This document shows, one piece after another, positions 9,518-17,321 of a stretch of 64,000 nucleotides of DNA. Position numbers and translations under genes: made by a program. Under the pieces are notes generated by a model, which did not search any database, was not told the origin of the DNA, and worked only from the letters and a program-made list of their open reading frames with translations. The stretch comes from Natrinema versiforme JCM 10478 (GTDB lineage: Archaea > Halobacteriota > Halobacteria > Halobacteriales > Natrialbaceae). The stretch is from positions 29,303-93,302 of the forward strand of contig NZ_AOID01000047.1 in the NCBI RefSeq assembly GCF_000337195.1, in the 5' to 3' direction. Every line of letters begins with the position of its first letter. Within the stretch, counting starts at the first letter, position 1.

Positions 9518-10585
9518 CTAGAAATTGTCGATGACTGGAATCCCGACCGTTTCGAAGTCGGTCATCGACTCGAGTTTGTCGCTGACGTCCTCGAGACCGA
9601 TGGTTTCGGAGACGACGGCTTCGGGCTCGAGTTTGCCGGTCGCGACCATGCGGAAGATTTCGTCGTAGCGGGTCGGGGGCATGCCCAGCGAGCCGATGAA
9701 CTCGATTTCGCTCATGACCATCGCGTCCGATGGGAGGGTGATCATCCCTTGCTCGTCTTGGGTGGTGAGTCCGACCTGGATGTGCTGGCCGCGGGTGCCG
9801 AGGCTCATTACGGAGTTCTGGCTGGTCGTTTCGATACCGAGGGCGTCCATTGCGATGCCGGCTCCGCCGTCGGTGATCGATGTGACCTCGCCGGGCACGT
9901 TCTCGACGTCTTCGGCGTTGACCGTTTCGACGGCCCCGAGTTCCTCGGCTTTCTCGAGTTTCTCGTCTTTCAGGTCGACCGCGACGACGTTGCCGCCCAG
10001 CGCGTCGGCGATGTGGACCGCAGAGAGGCCGACGCCACCGCAGCCGTGGATCGCGACCCAGTCGCCGGCACCGATATCGGCGCGGTGTGCCAGCGCGTGA
10101 AACGAGGTCATGAACCGACAGCCGAGCCCGGCCATGTCGACCGAGGAGACGCCGTCGGGGAGTTTCACGAGATTATGGTCGGCCACGGGAACGTGGAGTT
10201 GCTCGGCGAAGGCACCCTGTGCCTCCTCGATGAAGCCAAGCGGCATCACGTTCTCACAGGTATTGGAGTGGCCCCGCTGGCACTGCGGGCAGACACCGTC
10301 GCCGAGGTTGAACGGAACCGCGACGTGGTCGCCTTCGGAGACCTGCTCGACATCGTCGCCGACGGCGATGACCCGGCCGGCGGGCTCGTGGCCGAGGATC
10401 TGGCCGGGCTGGGTCTCGAGTCCGAGCCATCCCCAGTCGCCCTGCCAGCCGTGCCAGTCGCTCCGGCAGACGCCGCAGGCTTCGACGTCGACGACCGCGC
10501 CGTTCGGTGCCGGCTCCGGGGCGTCGACCTCTTCGATCGATAGCGGTTCCGCGTGCTCCTCGAGGACTGCTGCGCGCATGTACAT
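9518..10585 (-). CDS. Zinc-dependent alcohol dehydrogenase
   Basis: 355 residues, medium-chain dehydrogenase family. Catalytic zinc ligands are in GVCRSDWHGW, the GHEPAG His-Glu pair and GLGCRF. The structural zinc uses the lobe from CPQCQRGHSNTCENV, of which three Cys are clear. The Rossmann motif is IHGCGGVGLSAV. The position after the nucleotide-binding strand is an acidic Asp (VAVDLKDEK), suggesting NAD. The substrate is unknown. ATG codons at 10585 and 10579 are both possible starts. The predicted promoter lies immediately upstream and includes a perfect palindrome. Confidence 0.9.
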   Translation of the reverse strand: MYMRAAVLEEHAEPLSIEEVDAPEPAPNGAVVDVEACGVCRSDWHGWQGDWGWLGLETQPGQILGHEPAGRVIAVGDDVEQVSEGDHVAVPFNLGDGVCPQCQRGHSNTCENVMPLGFIEEAQGAFAEQLHVPVADHNLVKLPDGVSSVDMAGLGCRFMTSFHALAHRADIGAGDWVAIHGCGGVGLSAVHIADALGGNVVAVDLKDEKLEKAEELGAVETVNAEDVENVPGEVTSITDGGAGIAMDALGIETTSQNSVMSLGTRGQHIQVGLTTQDEQGMITLPSDAMVMSEIEFIGSLGMPPTRYDEIFRMVATGKLEPEAVVSETIGLEDVSDKLESMTDFETVGIPVIDNF

Positions 10586-10590
10586 GATTA

Positions 10591-10603
10591 ACTATGTCAT
10601 AGT
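10591..10603. promoter_or_regulatory. 13-bp palindrome between TATA and start of the dehydrogenase
   Basis: ACTATG-T-CATAGT is a perfect palindrome, 6 bp before the ATG at 10585. A TATA-like GTATTTGTAC (minus strand, about 10604-10613) lies just beyond it. A repressor bound here would block polymerase. The regulator is unknown. Confidence 0.5.
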
Positions 10604-10678
10604 ACAAATACACCCCACCTCGTCGCAGGCAGTGAGAGGACGGCGAAGCCGACAGTATCGAGCGCGGTAGCGATCGAT

Positions 10679-11713
10679 TCAGTCCAAAAACTCCATCGCG
10701 TCGCCCAACTCGAGGGGGACCGCGCCCTTCCGATACCCCTCGACGTGGCCGTTCGGCCGGACGCGGTAGACGACTGCGGGGCGGTGGCGCACGTCGGGCT
10801 GTTCGCCGCGGACCGCACTCCACGAATCGTCTCGGAAGCTCGAGCAGTCGACGAACAGCACCGCGCCGCCGCCGTGTTCGGCCAGTTGGCCGTTGGTCTT
10901 GGTCTCGGCGGTGTCGCGGACGGCCGCCACGGGACCCGAGGCGGCGCGGTTGCCCGGCGGTTGCGGGCGAGTGACTTCGACGAGGACGTTGGTCTCGCCG
11001 CGTTCGGCCCGGAAATCCAGCGAGTGCCCGGTCGTGACTTCGATCTCCGGGACGACGCCGTACCCCGCGTCGGTGAGGATCTTCGCGGCGATGAACTCGG
11101 CCATCGCGGCGCTCATCCGGACGCGGTCGACGTGGTCGCTGGTTCCGAGCTTGCCCGACATGACGTGTCGGTACTCGTCGAGAACGCCACTCTGGAGGAA
11201 TTCCTCGAAGAAACGAGTGGTCTCTCGCCGGCCGGCATCGGGAAAGCCGGCGGCGTGCTCGCGGAAGAACGCTCGAGTCGAGTGACGGCCGTCTTTGGAC
11301 ATGAAAACCGGCAGGAAGAACCACGAGAGGTGCGGGTAATCGGCGAGCCACGGGTCTTCTTCGTGGAGCGTCGCGGTCAGCTCCCGTTGGGCCCACCGCG
11401 AGACGTGGTAGGGGACTTCCCGCCAGCCGAACTTATCAGTCTTCCAGAGCGCGGAGGGCGTTTCGGTGTTGCCCATCCAGTAGGCTTCCGAGTCGGTGCG
11501 TGCAAAGAGGGAGATGTCGCCGTTTTGCATCTCGAAGCGGTGTGTCTGCCAGTCGCCGCCGATCTTGAACCACGGCGAGACGGCTTGGGCACCGATGTTC
11601 GATTGGAGCGACTGGAGAATGTCGTGTCGTACTCGCCCGTCGCTCCACGACTGGGGCGAATAGCGAAAGCGAAGCGGCCGTGCCACGGGCGGTATTACGC
11701 CGCGGGGACGCAT
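10679..11713 (-). CDS. Haloarchaeal DUF5784-like protein with nuclease-like C-terminal half
   Basis: 344 residues. The N-terminal half is of unknown fold. Residues from about 205 on show a helix ending AAKILTDAGYGVVPEIEV, then HSLDF, and about 12 residues later VLVEVTR, the order of the PD-(D/E)xK nuclease core with Thr in place of the usual Lys. It therefore resembles a restriction-endonuclease-like fold, possibly inactive. From memory the family is DUF5784. It is transcribed toward the dehydrogenase but separated by the latter's promoter. The start at 11713 appears leaderless and a few codons downstream remain possible. Confidence 0.7.
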   Translation of the reverse strand: MRPRGVIPPVARPLRFRYSPQSWSDGRVRHDILQSLQSNIGAQAVSPWFKIGGDWQTHRFEMQNGDISLFARTDSEAYWMGNTETPSALWKTDKFGWREVPYHVSRWAQRELTATLHEEDPWLADYPHLSWFFLPVFMSKDGRHSTRAFFREHAAGFPDAGRRETTRFFEEFLQSGVLDEYRHVMSGKLGTSDHVDRVRMSAAMAEFIAAKILTDAGYGVVPEIEVTTGHSLDFRAERGETNVLVEVTRPQPPGNRAASGPVAAVRDTAETKTNGQLAEHGGGAVLFVDCSSFRDDSWSAVRGEQPDVRHRPAVVYRVRPNGHVEGYRKGAVPLELGDAMEFLD

Positions 11714-11851
11714 ATATCGTTCGTTGTCACCTGTCGCACGAATCGTCCGATTCGACGCCGAATTCGTGTAATCGTTACGGGAACCGCGATACGTTTTACG
11801 CGATCAGCGGATGTGATAGACCGTTACATTAATAATCGCGACGGCCCTACC

Positions 11852-12040
11852 ATGTCTATACTTACCATGCCAATGGGTGCCTATGACGAAGACGAACACG
11901 AGCGCCGCGAACAACAAGCCTCGAAGGTCGACACCGATTTCGACGACGAGCGGACGATTTACCGCGGCGAAGTCGAGTACGATTCCGGCGACTCCACCGA
12001 GGAACTGCTCGACCGGTTCGAACAGATGAAGTCGGACTAG
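11852..12040 (+). CDS. Small conserved haloarchaeal protein (DUF5786-like)
   Basis: 62 acidic residues with the block MGAYDEDEHERREQQ and the tail EYDSGDSTEELLDRFEQMK, which I recognise as DUF5786-like. The function is unknown. A TATA-like CATTAATAAT at about 11826-11835 sits 22-26 nt before the ATG at 11852, favouring that start. ATGs at 11867 and 11873 give the length more usual for the family. Confidence 0.75.
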   Translation: MSILTMPMGAYDEDEHERREQQASKVDTDFDDERTIYRGEVEYDSGDSTEELLDRFEQMKSD

Positions 12041-12186
12041 TGCCGACCGACGGTGGGCTTCTCCTCCTCTTTTCGTCGGGGTTTCCGCAGGGTGAGTGTC
12101 CAGTCCAGTCGTTCCGAGTCCCAACTGCGCTCGAGTACGTCCGCCGTCGAATTCCGACGAACTCAACCGAACTCGAGTCGAACCGG

Positions 12187-13239
12187 TCACTCGAGGTCGT
12201 CCCAGCCCGGTGTTTCGGGTGCGCCGCGATCCGTTTCGACGATGTCGGCGACGGTCGGTGACGGAACGGTCTCGCCGGCCGCCCGGTAGCGCCGGGTCCA
12301 GTCGCGGATCGCCGGGCCGACCCAGGCCGTCTCCTCTGCAGCGGTCGAGTCGCCGTCATTGTCCGTCCTCTCGAGCACCTGTGCTTTCGCCCGCTCGTAG
12401 TGATGGTCGGAGATCGCCAGCGTTCCGGGACTCGAGCCGGCGGCGACCGCGATGGCTTCCGCTCGATCCGCCCGCGTGAGGTCGCCGCTTGCGGCTCGGT
12501 CGATGATCCCCTCGAGAGCAGCCGGCTCCGGGTGGCAGAAGAGTTTCGCGCCGATCGCCTGTGAACCGAGCAACAGTCCGTCCGGATCGTCGTGATCGGC
12601 CTCGAGCAGCCGATCACCGCCGAACGCCGCCTCGACGCGTTCGCATTCCGTCGCCTGCTCGAGTGCGAGGTTGTGTTCGGGGTAGGCCCTGCACTCGTCG
12701 GGATAACGGTCGCTCCCGTGGATCCGACACTGCAGCGTCGTCGGATCGAGAAAGACGCAGGTTGAGAGCCACGTCGGCTCCTCGCGCCCGAACGGGGCCA
12801 CCGGTTTCGGCGGTTTTCGGAGGCCGACGAAGAAGACCGGTCGGCCCGCGATGGCGGCGACAGTGTGGTCGTCGATGTCGACGCCCTCACCATCGCCCTC
12901 GTCCTCTCCGGGGGACGCATCGCCTGAACGCTCGTCGCGGGCGTCCCAGAACCGCGGCGTCAGCGCGTCGGCCATCCCTACCTCGAGGAAGGCCCGCACC
13001 TCGTCGCGGGTCAAGGGGACGAAGTTCGCGTCGTCGTCGAGCGGCTCACGAGCCGATTCCCGGTCGTCGTCGCGCTCGCCGAACGGCTTGCGGCGTCGCT
13101 TGCGTCGGTAACTGGCCTCGCTCTTGCCCTCGGTTTCGGCGTCGGTACCTCGAGTGGCGGCCGTCGCGTCGTCCTCGCCGTCGAGCAGCGGCCGCCAGTC
13201 CATGCAACAGCCCGCACAGCCCTCGCAGTTCACCTCCAT
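12187..13239 (-). CDS. YkgJ-type cysteine-cluster protein
   Basis: 350 residues. CEGCAGCCMDW at the N-terminus, CVFLDPTTLQCRIHGSDRYPDECRAYPEHN in the middle and later Cys/His positions (FCHPEP) match the YkgJ (CxxCxxCC) zinc/iron-chelating family. A long acidic and basic insertion of about 70 residues follows the first motif. The role is unknown and metal-cluster binding is likely. The start at 13239 places the first Cys at residue 5. The extended upstream frame is not protein-like. Confidence 0.82.
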   Translation of the reverse strand: MEVNCEGCAGCCMDWRPLLDGEDDATAATRGTDAETEGKSEASYRRKRRRKPFGERDDDRESAREPLDDDANFVPLTRDEVRAFLEVGMADALTPRFWDARDERSGDASPGEDEGDGEGVDIDDHTVAAIAGRPVFFVGLRKPPKPVAPFGREEPTWLSTCVFLDPTTLQCRIHGSDRYPDECRAYPEHNLALEQATECERVEAAFGGDRLLEADHDDPDGLLLGSQAIGAKLFCHPEPAALEGIIDRAASGDLTRADRAEAIAVAAGSSPGTLAISDHHYERAKAQVLERTDNDGDSTAAEETAWVGPAIRDWTRRYRAAGETVPSPTVADIVETDRGAPETPGWDDLE

Positions 13240-13362
13240 AGGCGGCGGTATGCCGCTGTGGCCTATAACAGCTGTGCGGGCTCGCGCCGCCGCGGGGGCT
13301 CGAGCGCCCCGACCGAGTCCGACGGGAGAACGACTTTCACCGTCGGCCACCCACGCCACCGT

Positions 13363-13608
13363 ATGTCGAAGGATTCCTGTGACGGCTGCGGCCGAACGGT
13401 CACGGTGTCGGGCGGGATCGCCAACCTCTGGTCGTTCGGCACCGACGCCGGCACCGTCGGGACCGCGATGACGCTGGAACTCGAGGACGGATCGTCGCAC
13501 CTGCTGTGTTATCCCTGTATCGAGGCGCTGCCGGACTATCCCACCGTCGAGGACATCGAGCGGTTAGAGCAGGTCGACGAGGAGACCTCGCAACTCGGCG
13601 TGCTCTAG
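13363..13608 (+). CDS. Small zinc-finger-like haloarchaeal protein
   Basis: 81 residues: CDGCGRTVTVSGG near the start and CYPCIEALPDYP later give two CxxC pairs about 40 residues apart. The C-terminus is an acidic helix. It looks like a conserved haloarchaeal orphan of unknown function. The start at 13363 (MSKDSCDGCG) is 123 bp from the divergent YkgJ gene. Confidence 0.75.
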   Translation: MSKDSCDGCGRTVTVSGGIANLWSFGTDAGTVGTAMTLELEDGSSHLLCYPCIEALPDYPTVEDIERLEQVDEETSQLGVL

Positions 13609-13684
13609 CATCGATCGTGGCGACTCGGCCACAGTCGTCGGCCGCAAAAATGTCGGAGCGGAGCGTGGAGGCGAGTGTGACGGT

Positions 13685-13703
13685 CACGGCGCACTGCGCC
13701 GTG
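13685..13703. terminator. 8-bp GC hairpin between two converging transcripts
   Basis: CACGGCGC, loop ACT, GCGCCGTG. It lies between the stop of the zinc-finger gene (13608, plus strand) and the 3' end of the tRNA-like gene (minus strand). No T-run follows, so a terminator role is only plausible. Confidence 0.3.
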
Positions 13704-13755
13704 GCGATGCGAGCATGACGGCCCGTAGCCGTCCACGGCATACCGTAACCGTGAG

Positions 13756-13844
13756 CGGAAGGGGTGGGATTTGAACGCCACGGGGCGAAATGCCGCCGCG
13801 GAACCAAGTGGCACCGCGGTGCTCTACCGCTGAGCGACCCTTCC
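13756..13844 (-). tRNA. tRNA-like gene, isotype unresolved
   Basis: The minus strand gives a 7-bp acceptor GGAAGGG/CCCTTCC (extendable to 9 bp), T8, a D arm GCTC-AGCGGTA-GAGC, and a T loop TTCAAAT before CCCAC. Two parts are non-canonical. The anticodon region is a 6-bp stem CCGCGG/CCGCGG closing a 12-nt loop that contains TGCCAC, so a Gly GCC anticodon is possible. The T stem reads GTGGC with an extra base. The total of 89 nt leaves about 15 nt for an intron or a long variable arm. I could not produce one consistent cloverleaf. It could be an intron-bearing tRNA, an odd class II tRNA or a decayed copy. Confidence 0.5.
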
Positions 13845-14045
13845 GCACCTCGATCCGACGGCGGAGTTCGTCTTTGTAATCAGCTGATTACCCGCTCGCT
13901 GACAGCCAATCGTCTCCCGTAGGTGGGCGATACCCGACGGTAGCCGGTGGTTTCGACGTTCATATCGCCGTCCGTGGTTCGAAGATCTCGCACCGGCCGC
14001 AACGGTCCGCAGCATTTAGGACGCGGCCGCCCCGTGAGTCCAACG

Positions 14046-15902
14046 GTGAATCCCGAGCGGATCTTCGAGGAGTTTCCCGCGCCGAGTTACCGCGGGACCC
14101 AACAGCAGGCCCTCCGCGACATTCGCGACGCGTTCGCGGCCGGCAACGATGTCGTGCTCGTTCGCGCGCCGACGGGCAGCGGCAAGTCCCTGCTCGCCCG
14201 CGCCGTCGCCGGGTGTGCCCGCCGCGCGGACGAGGGCGACCCCAGCGACGCCACCCGGGCCTACTACACGACCCCGCAGGTCTCCCAGTTGGACGACGTG
14301 GCGGCCGACGACTTACTGGCCGATCTCAACGTCATCCGCGGGAAATCGAACTACACCTGCATCCTGCCGGAGGAACGCGACACGCCGGTCAATCAGGCCC
14401 CCTGCGTGCGAGAGCGGGGCTACGACTGTTCGGTCAAACACCGGTGTCCGTACTTCTCGGACCGGGCCATCGCGTCGAACCGCGAAATCGCGGCGATGAC
14501 GCTGGCCTACTTCATGCAGACCGCCGGGAGCGAAGTCTTCCGCAAACGCGACGTCGTCGTCGTCGACGAGGCCCACGGCCTCGCCGAGTGGGCCGAGATG
14601 TACGCGACCATCCAGCTCGGCCCGCGAACCGTCTCGTTCTGGGACGACCTCCGCGTCCCCGAGATCGACGGCATCGAACGCGCTGTCCGCTACGCCGAGA
14701 ACCTCGCCGGCACCTGTGAGCGCCGCAAGGACGAACTGCTCGCACAGGACTCGCTATCCCCCGGCGAGGTGCGTGAACGCGACCGCTTGCAGGAACTCAT
14801 CGGCGAACTCGAGTGGTTCGTCTCGGACTACCGCGATCCCCAGAGTCCGACAACGTGGCTGGTCGATCAGTCCGAACTGCGGTCGGGCACACGCAATGGC
14901 GATGCTGAGAGTGACGAACCGCAGGGCGGCCCGCTGACGATCAAGCCGATGAACCCCGAGAAGTACCTCCAGCACACCGTCTGGGATCGGGGCAACAAGT
15001 TCGCGCTGCTCTCGGCGACGATCCTCAACAAGGCCGCGTTCTGTCGACAGGTCGGGCTCGACCCCGACGATGTCGCGCTGGTCGACGTCGAACACACGTT
15101 CCCCGTGGAGAACCGGCCACTGTACGACGTGACACAGGGGAAGATGACCTACGAGGAGCGCGACGAAACGACGCCCAAAATCGCCCGCACCATCGTCCGG
15201 CTGATGCAACACCACCCCGACGAGAAGGGGCTGGTACACGCCCACTCCTACAACATTCAGGAGCGCCTCGCCGACCTCCTGCGGGACTTCGGCGTCGGCG
15301 ACCGGATTCGGACTCACGACCGCGACGGCCGCGACGCCGCCCTCGAGGAGTGGAAAGCCAGCGACGACCCCGACGTCTTCCTCTCGGTGAAGATGGAGGA
15401 AGCGCTGGATCTCAAGGGCGACCTCTGTCGCTGGCAGGTCCTCTGTAAGGCCCCCTTCCTCAACACCGGCGACTCGCGGGTGGCCCACCGACTCGAGGAG
15501 GGCCAGTGGGCGTGGTACTACCGCACGGCGCTCAGAACCGTCATTCAGGGCTGTGGCCGGGTCGTCCGCGCGCCCGACGACTACGGGGCGACGTATCTCG
15601 CGGACTCGAGTCTGGTGGACCTGTTCGACCGCGCGAAGACGGACATGCCGGACTGGTTCGAGGCGCAGGTCGACCGCATGGAGCGGCCGGACCTGCCGGC
15701 GTTCGAGCCGCGGTCGGCGCTGGACGGGACGGCGTCGGGAACCGGCGGTCGATCCGGTTCGGGCTCTGGAACTGCGAGTCGAGGACGAGCCAACGAGGCA
15801 GACTCCGGCGGCCGCGACGGCCGATCGTCGTCGCGCTCGAGTCGATCGGGACGATCCTCTCGCTCGAGTCCGTTGGCGGACGTTTGGGATACGGACGAAT
15901 AG
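14046..15902 (+). CDS. XPD/DinG-type ATP-dependent DNA helicase
   Basis: 618 residues from a GTG start. Walker A is APTGSGKS, motif II is VDEAH, and motif VI is QGCGRVVR. Between motifs I and II, four cysteines (YTCIL, APCV, YDCS, HRCPY) match the Fe-S domain of superfamily 2 XPD/DinG helicases, which unwind DNA 5' to 3' in repair. The C-terminal 70 residues are a Ser/Gly/Arg-rich disordered tail. The upstream in-frame ATG at 13947 precedes non-acidic sequence, so the GTG at 14046 (VNPERIFEEFP) is preferred. Confidence 0.92.
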   Translation: MNPERIFEEFPAPSYRGTQQQALRDIRDAFAAGNDVVLVRAPTGSGKSLLARAVAGCARRADEGDPSDATRAYYTTPQVSQLDDVAADDLLADLNVIRGKSNYTCILPEERDTPVNQAPCVRERGYDCSVKHRCPYFSDRAIASNREIAAMTLAYFMQTAGSEVFRKRDVVVVDEAHGLAEWAEMYATIQLGPRTVSFWDDLRVPEIDGIERAVRYAENLAGTCERRKDELLAQDSLSPGEVRERDRLQELIGELEWFVSDYRDPQSPTTWLVDQSELRSGTRNGDAESDEPQGGPLTIKPMNPEKYLQHTVWDRGNKFALLSATILNKAAFCRQVGLDPDDVALVDVEHTFPVENRPLYDVTQGKMTYEERDETTPKIARTIVRLMQHHPDEKGLVHAHSYNIQERLADLLRDFGVGDRIRTHDRDGRDAALEEWKASDDPDVFLSVKMEEALDLKGDLCRWQVLCKAPFLNTGDSRVAHRLEEGQWAWYYRTALRTVIQGCGRVVRAPDDYGATYLADSSLVDLFDRAKTDMPDWFEAQVDRMERPDLPAFEPRSALDGTASGTGGRSGSGSGTASRGRANEADSGGRDGRSSSRSSRSGRSSRSSPLADVWDTDE

Positions 15903-15922
15903 CGGCGACTGGCGGGTCGATT

Positions 15923-16378
15923 CTATCGCTCGAGTTCTCGTTTCGCCTGCCGAATCTCGTCGTACTTCTCATCCGCGCCGTCGACGCGAGCGAGGCCCTC
16001 CGCGGCCTCGAGGGTGCGGACGCCGTTATCGAGGAAGGAGAGCACGTCGCCCGAATAGGCATACACCATGTAGTCGTCGGTCATCACGTCGACGATCGCG
16101 TCCGGCCCGAGCCCCTGTGCGCGTAGTTCGAGCAGATACTTGATGAACTTCCGCTCCGGGCAGCCACAGTAGGGATTGTTGTCACACCCGCAGTCGAGGA
16201 AATCCTGCGTGAAATCGAGCACCCGATCGCGGGTCGCGTCGTCGAGTTTCTCGAGGCCGTCACCCTGGAAGAGCATGTCGAGCGTCGCGCCCTTGAACGC
16301 TCCCCTGGGGATATTCGTCTCGAGCTGGGAGCTGAGCTGCCGGTGGTTCTTGATGTAGATCTTGTCGGTGATAGCCAC
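15923..16378 (-). CDS. Conserved haloarchaeal Cys-cluster protein (DUF5814-like)
   Basis: 151 residues with a GTG start. KIYIKNHRQLSSQLETNIPRG begins the protein, and the core CGCDNNPYCGCPERKF has four close cysteines that probably bind a metal or Fe-S cluster. From memory, similar sequence occurs as a terminal domain of some haloarchaeal DEAD/DEAH helicases (DUF5814). It converges on the XPD-type helicase gene with 20 bp between stops. The function is unknown. Confidence 0.72.
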   Translation of the reverse strand: MAITDKIYIKNHRQLSSQLETNIPRGAFKGATLDMLFQGDGLEKLDDATRDRVLDFTQDFLDCGCDNNPYCGCPERKFIKYLLELRAQGLGPDAIVDVMTDDYMVYAYSGDVLSFLDNGVRTLEAAEGLARVDGADEKYDEIRQAKRELER

Positions 16379-16557
16379 GCGTTGGCGATCCTAGGGGCTG
16401 TGGGTCGAAAAACGTCCCGGTCGCGAGCGGACACGAGTGCGACGAGAGAGTCCGACCCGCACGCGGCGGCCGGAATCGCGCGGTATGGCTCCCCACACCG
16501 TATCGAAGAGTCGTAACGTATTTGAGTCCAACCGGCCGTAGGATAACCTGTACGCGT

Positions 16558-16630
16558 GTCCGGGTTGGGGTAGTGGTTATCCTTCAGCCTTGTGGAGGCT
16601 GAGACGCGGGTTCGATTCTCGCACCCGGAC
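16558..16630 (+). tRNA. tRNA-His (GTG) with encoded G-1
   Basis: A full cloverleaf: acceptor TCCGGGT/ACCCGGA, anticodon stem CAGCC/GGCTG with loop TTGTGGA (anticodon GTG), and T arm GCGGG-TTCGATT-CTCGC. G at 16558 pairs with C73 at 16630, the G-1:C73 identity pair of tRNA-His. No CCA is encoded. The 3' 22 nt are repeated twice just downstream. Confidence 0.97.
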
Positions 16631-16671
16631 TTTGTCGCCGCGAACAAATCCGTGAGCGGCGCAAATCCTCA

Positions 16672-16684
16672 GAGAATCGAACCC
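16672..16684 (-). repeat. Inverted copy of the tRNA-His T arm
   Basis: GAGAATCGAACCC is the exact reverse complement of 16608-16620 inside tRNA-His. It can pair with the downstream direct copy (to 16743) to form an imperfect hairpin with CCTCTCCC/GGGAGAGG arms. Confidence 0.75.
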
Positions 16685-16731
16685 TGGGAGAGGCAGCCCG
16701 CGCAACGGAGTGAGCAGGAACCTCTCCCTTC

Positions 16732-16753
16732 GGTTCGGTTCTCGCACCCGGGC
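16732..16753 (+). repeat. First downstream copy of the tRNA-His 3' end (att-like)
   Basis: Matches tRNA-His 16609-16630 at 20 of 22 positions. It includes the T loop and the whole acceptor 3' strand ending CACCCGGGC. It lies 123 nt from the tRNA copy. Confidence 0.8.
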
Positions 16754-16841
16754 TTTTTCACGACGTCCATCGGGCAGAGTGGCAAAGCTGGACGGCGAGA
16801 TCGAACCAGACGAGTCGCGCGCAGCGGGCACGTCTCGGCGT

Positions 16842-16863
16842 GGTTCGGTTCTCGCACCCGGAC
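16842..16863 (+). repeat. Second downstream copy of the tRNA-His 3' end (att-like)
   Basis: Matches tRNA-His 16609-16630 at 21 of 22 positions, 110 nt after the first copy. It is preceded by an inverted partial copy (CGAACCA at 16803, CGTCT/AGACG arms), so the hairpin-plus-copy unit occurs twice. No integrase gene is nearby. Confidence 0.8.
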
Positions 16864-16905
16864 CGATCGAAGCTCGAGGACGAACCGGTTCGCTGACGCG
16901 CAGGT

Positions 16906-16916
16906 TTTTATATATC
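16906..16916 (+). promoter_or_regulatory. TATA box of the 117-residue protein gene
   Basis: TTTTATATATC, centred about 25 nt before the ATG at 16935. A strong leaderless promoter. Confidence 0.65.
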
Positions 16917-16934
16917 GTTCCGTCAGTAGCAGAC

Positions 16935-17288
16935 ATGACTCGCGGATTGGAGCCCACGGAGGAGTACGACGGCTCCATCGTCGTTCGGCTGTTAGACGAC
17001 CAGAGCGGAACCGAGCGGGTTCGCTGTCCATCGTACGAGGACGCGATCGCCGTCGTCAAGGAACACCACCGCTCGGTCACGGTCGCGAAGATCGTCGACC
17101 GGGACGGCGAGGTCGTCTTTACCTCCGCCGGGATGGATATCGACGACTGGGCGACGGAGTGGGAGCACGCGAAACGTCGCCTCTCCGTCGACGTCGAGGA
17201 GTACGACTGCCCGTACGACAACATCGCCTGTGTCGCCGACGACCACTGCATCCAGTGTCAGATCGACGCGGTACAGGAACAGTACTGA
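16935..17288 (+). CDS. Conserved haloarchaeal protein of unknown function
   Basis: 117 acidic residues. The N-terminal half is an alternating strand/helix pattern (SIVVRLLDDQSGTERV...VAKIVDRDGEVVFTSAG). The C-terminus has CPYDNIACVADDHCIQCQID with four Cys, likely a metal site. I do not recognise a named family with certainty. The start at 16935 is supported by the TATA box; the upstream frame overlaps the tRNA-derived repeats. Confidence 0.72.
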   Translation: MTRGLEPTEEYDGSIVVRLLDDQSGTERVRCPSYEDAIAVVKEHHRSVTVAKIVDRDGEVVFTSAGMDIDDWATEWEHAKRRLSVDVEEYDCPYDNIACVADDHCIQCQIDAVQEQY

Positions 17289-17321
17289 ACTCGAGTTCTA
17301 CGGTTGTCAAGGACGACTCGT

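Noticed and set aside
16710-16934. Upstream extension of the 117-residue protein through the tRNA-derived repeats
   Set aside because: The TATA box and acidic composition begin at 16935; the extension is Arg-rich and repeat-derived.
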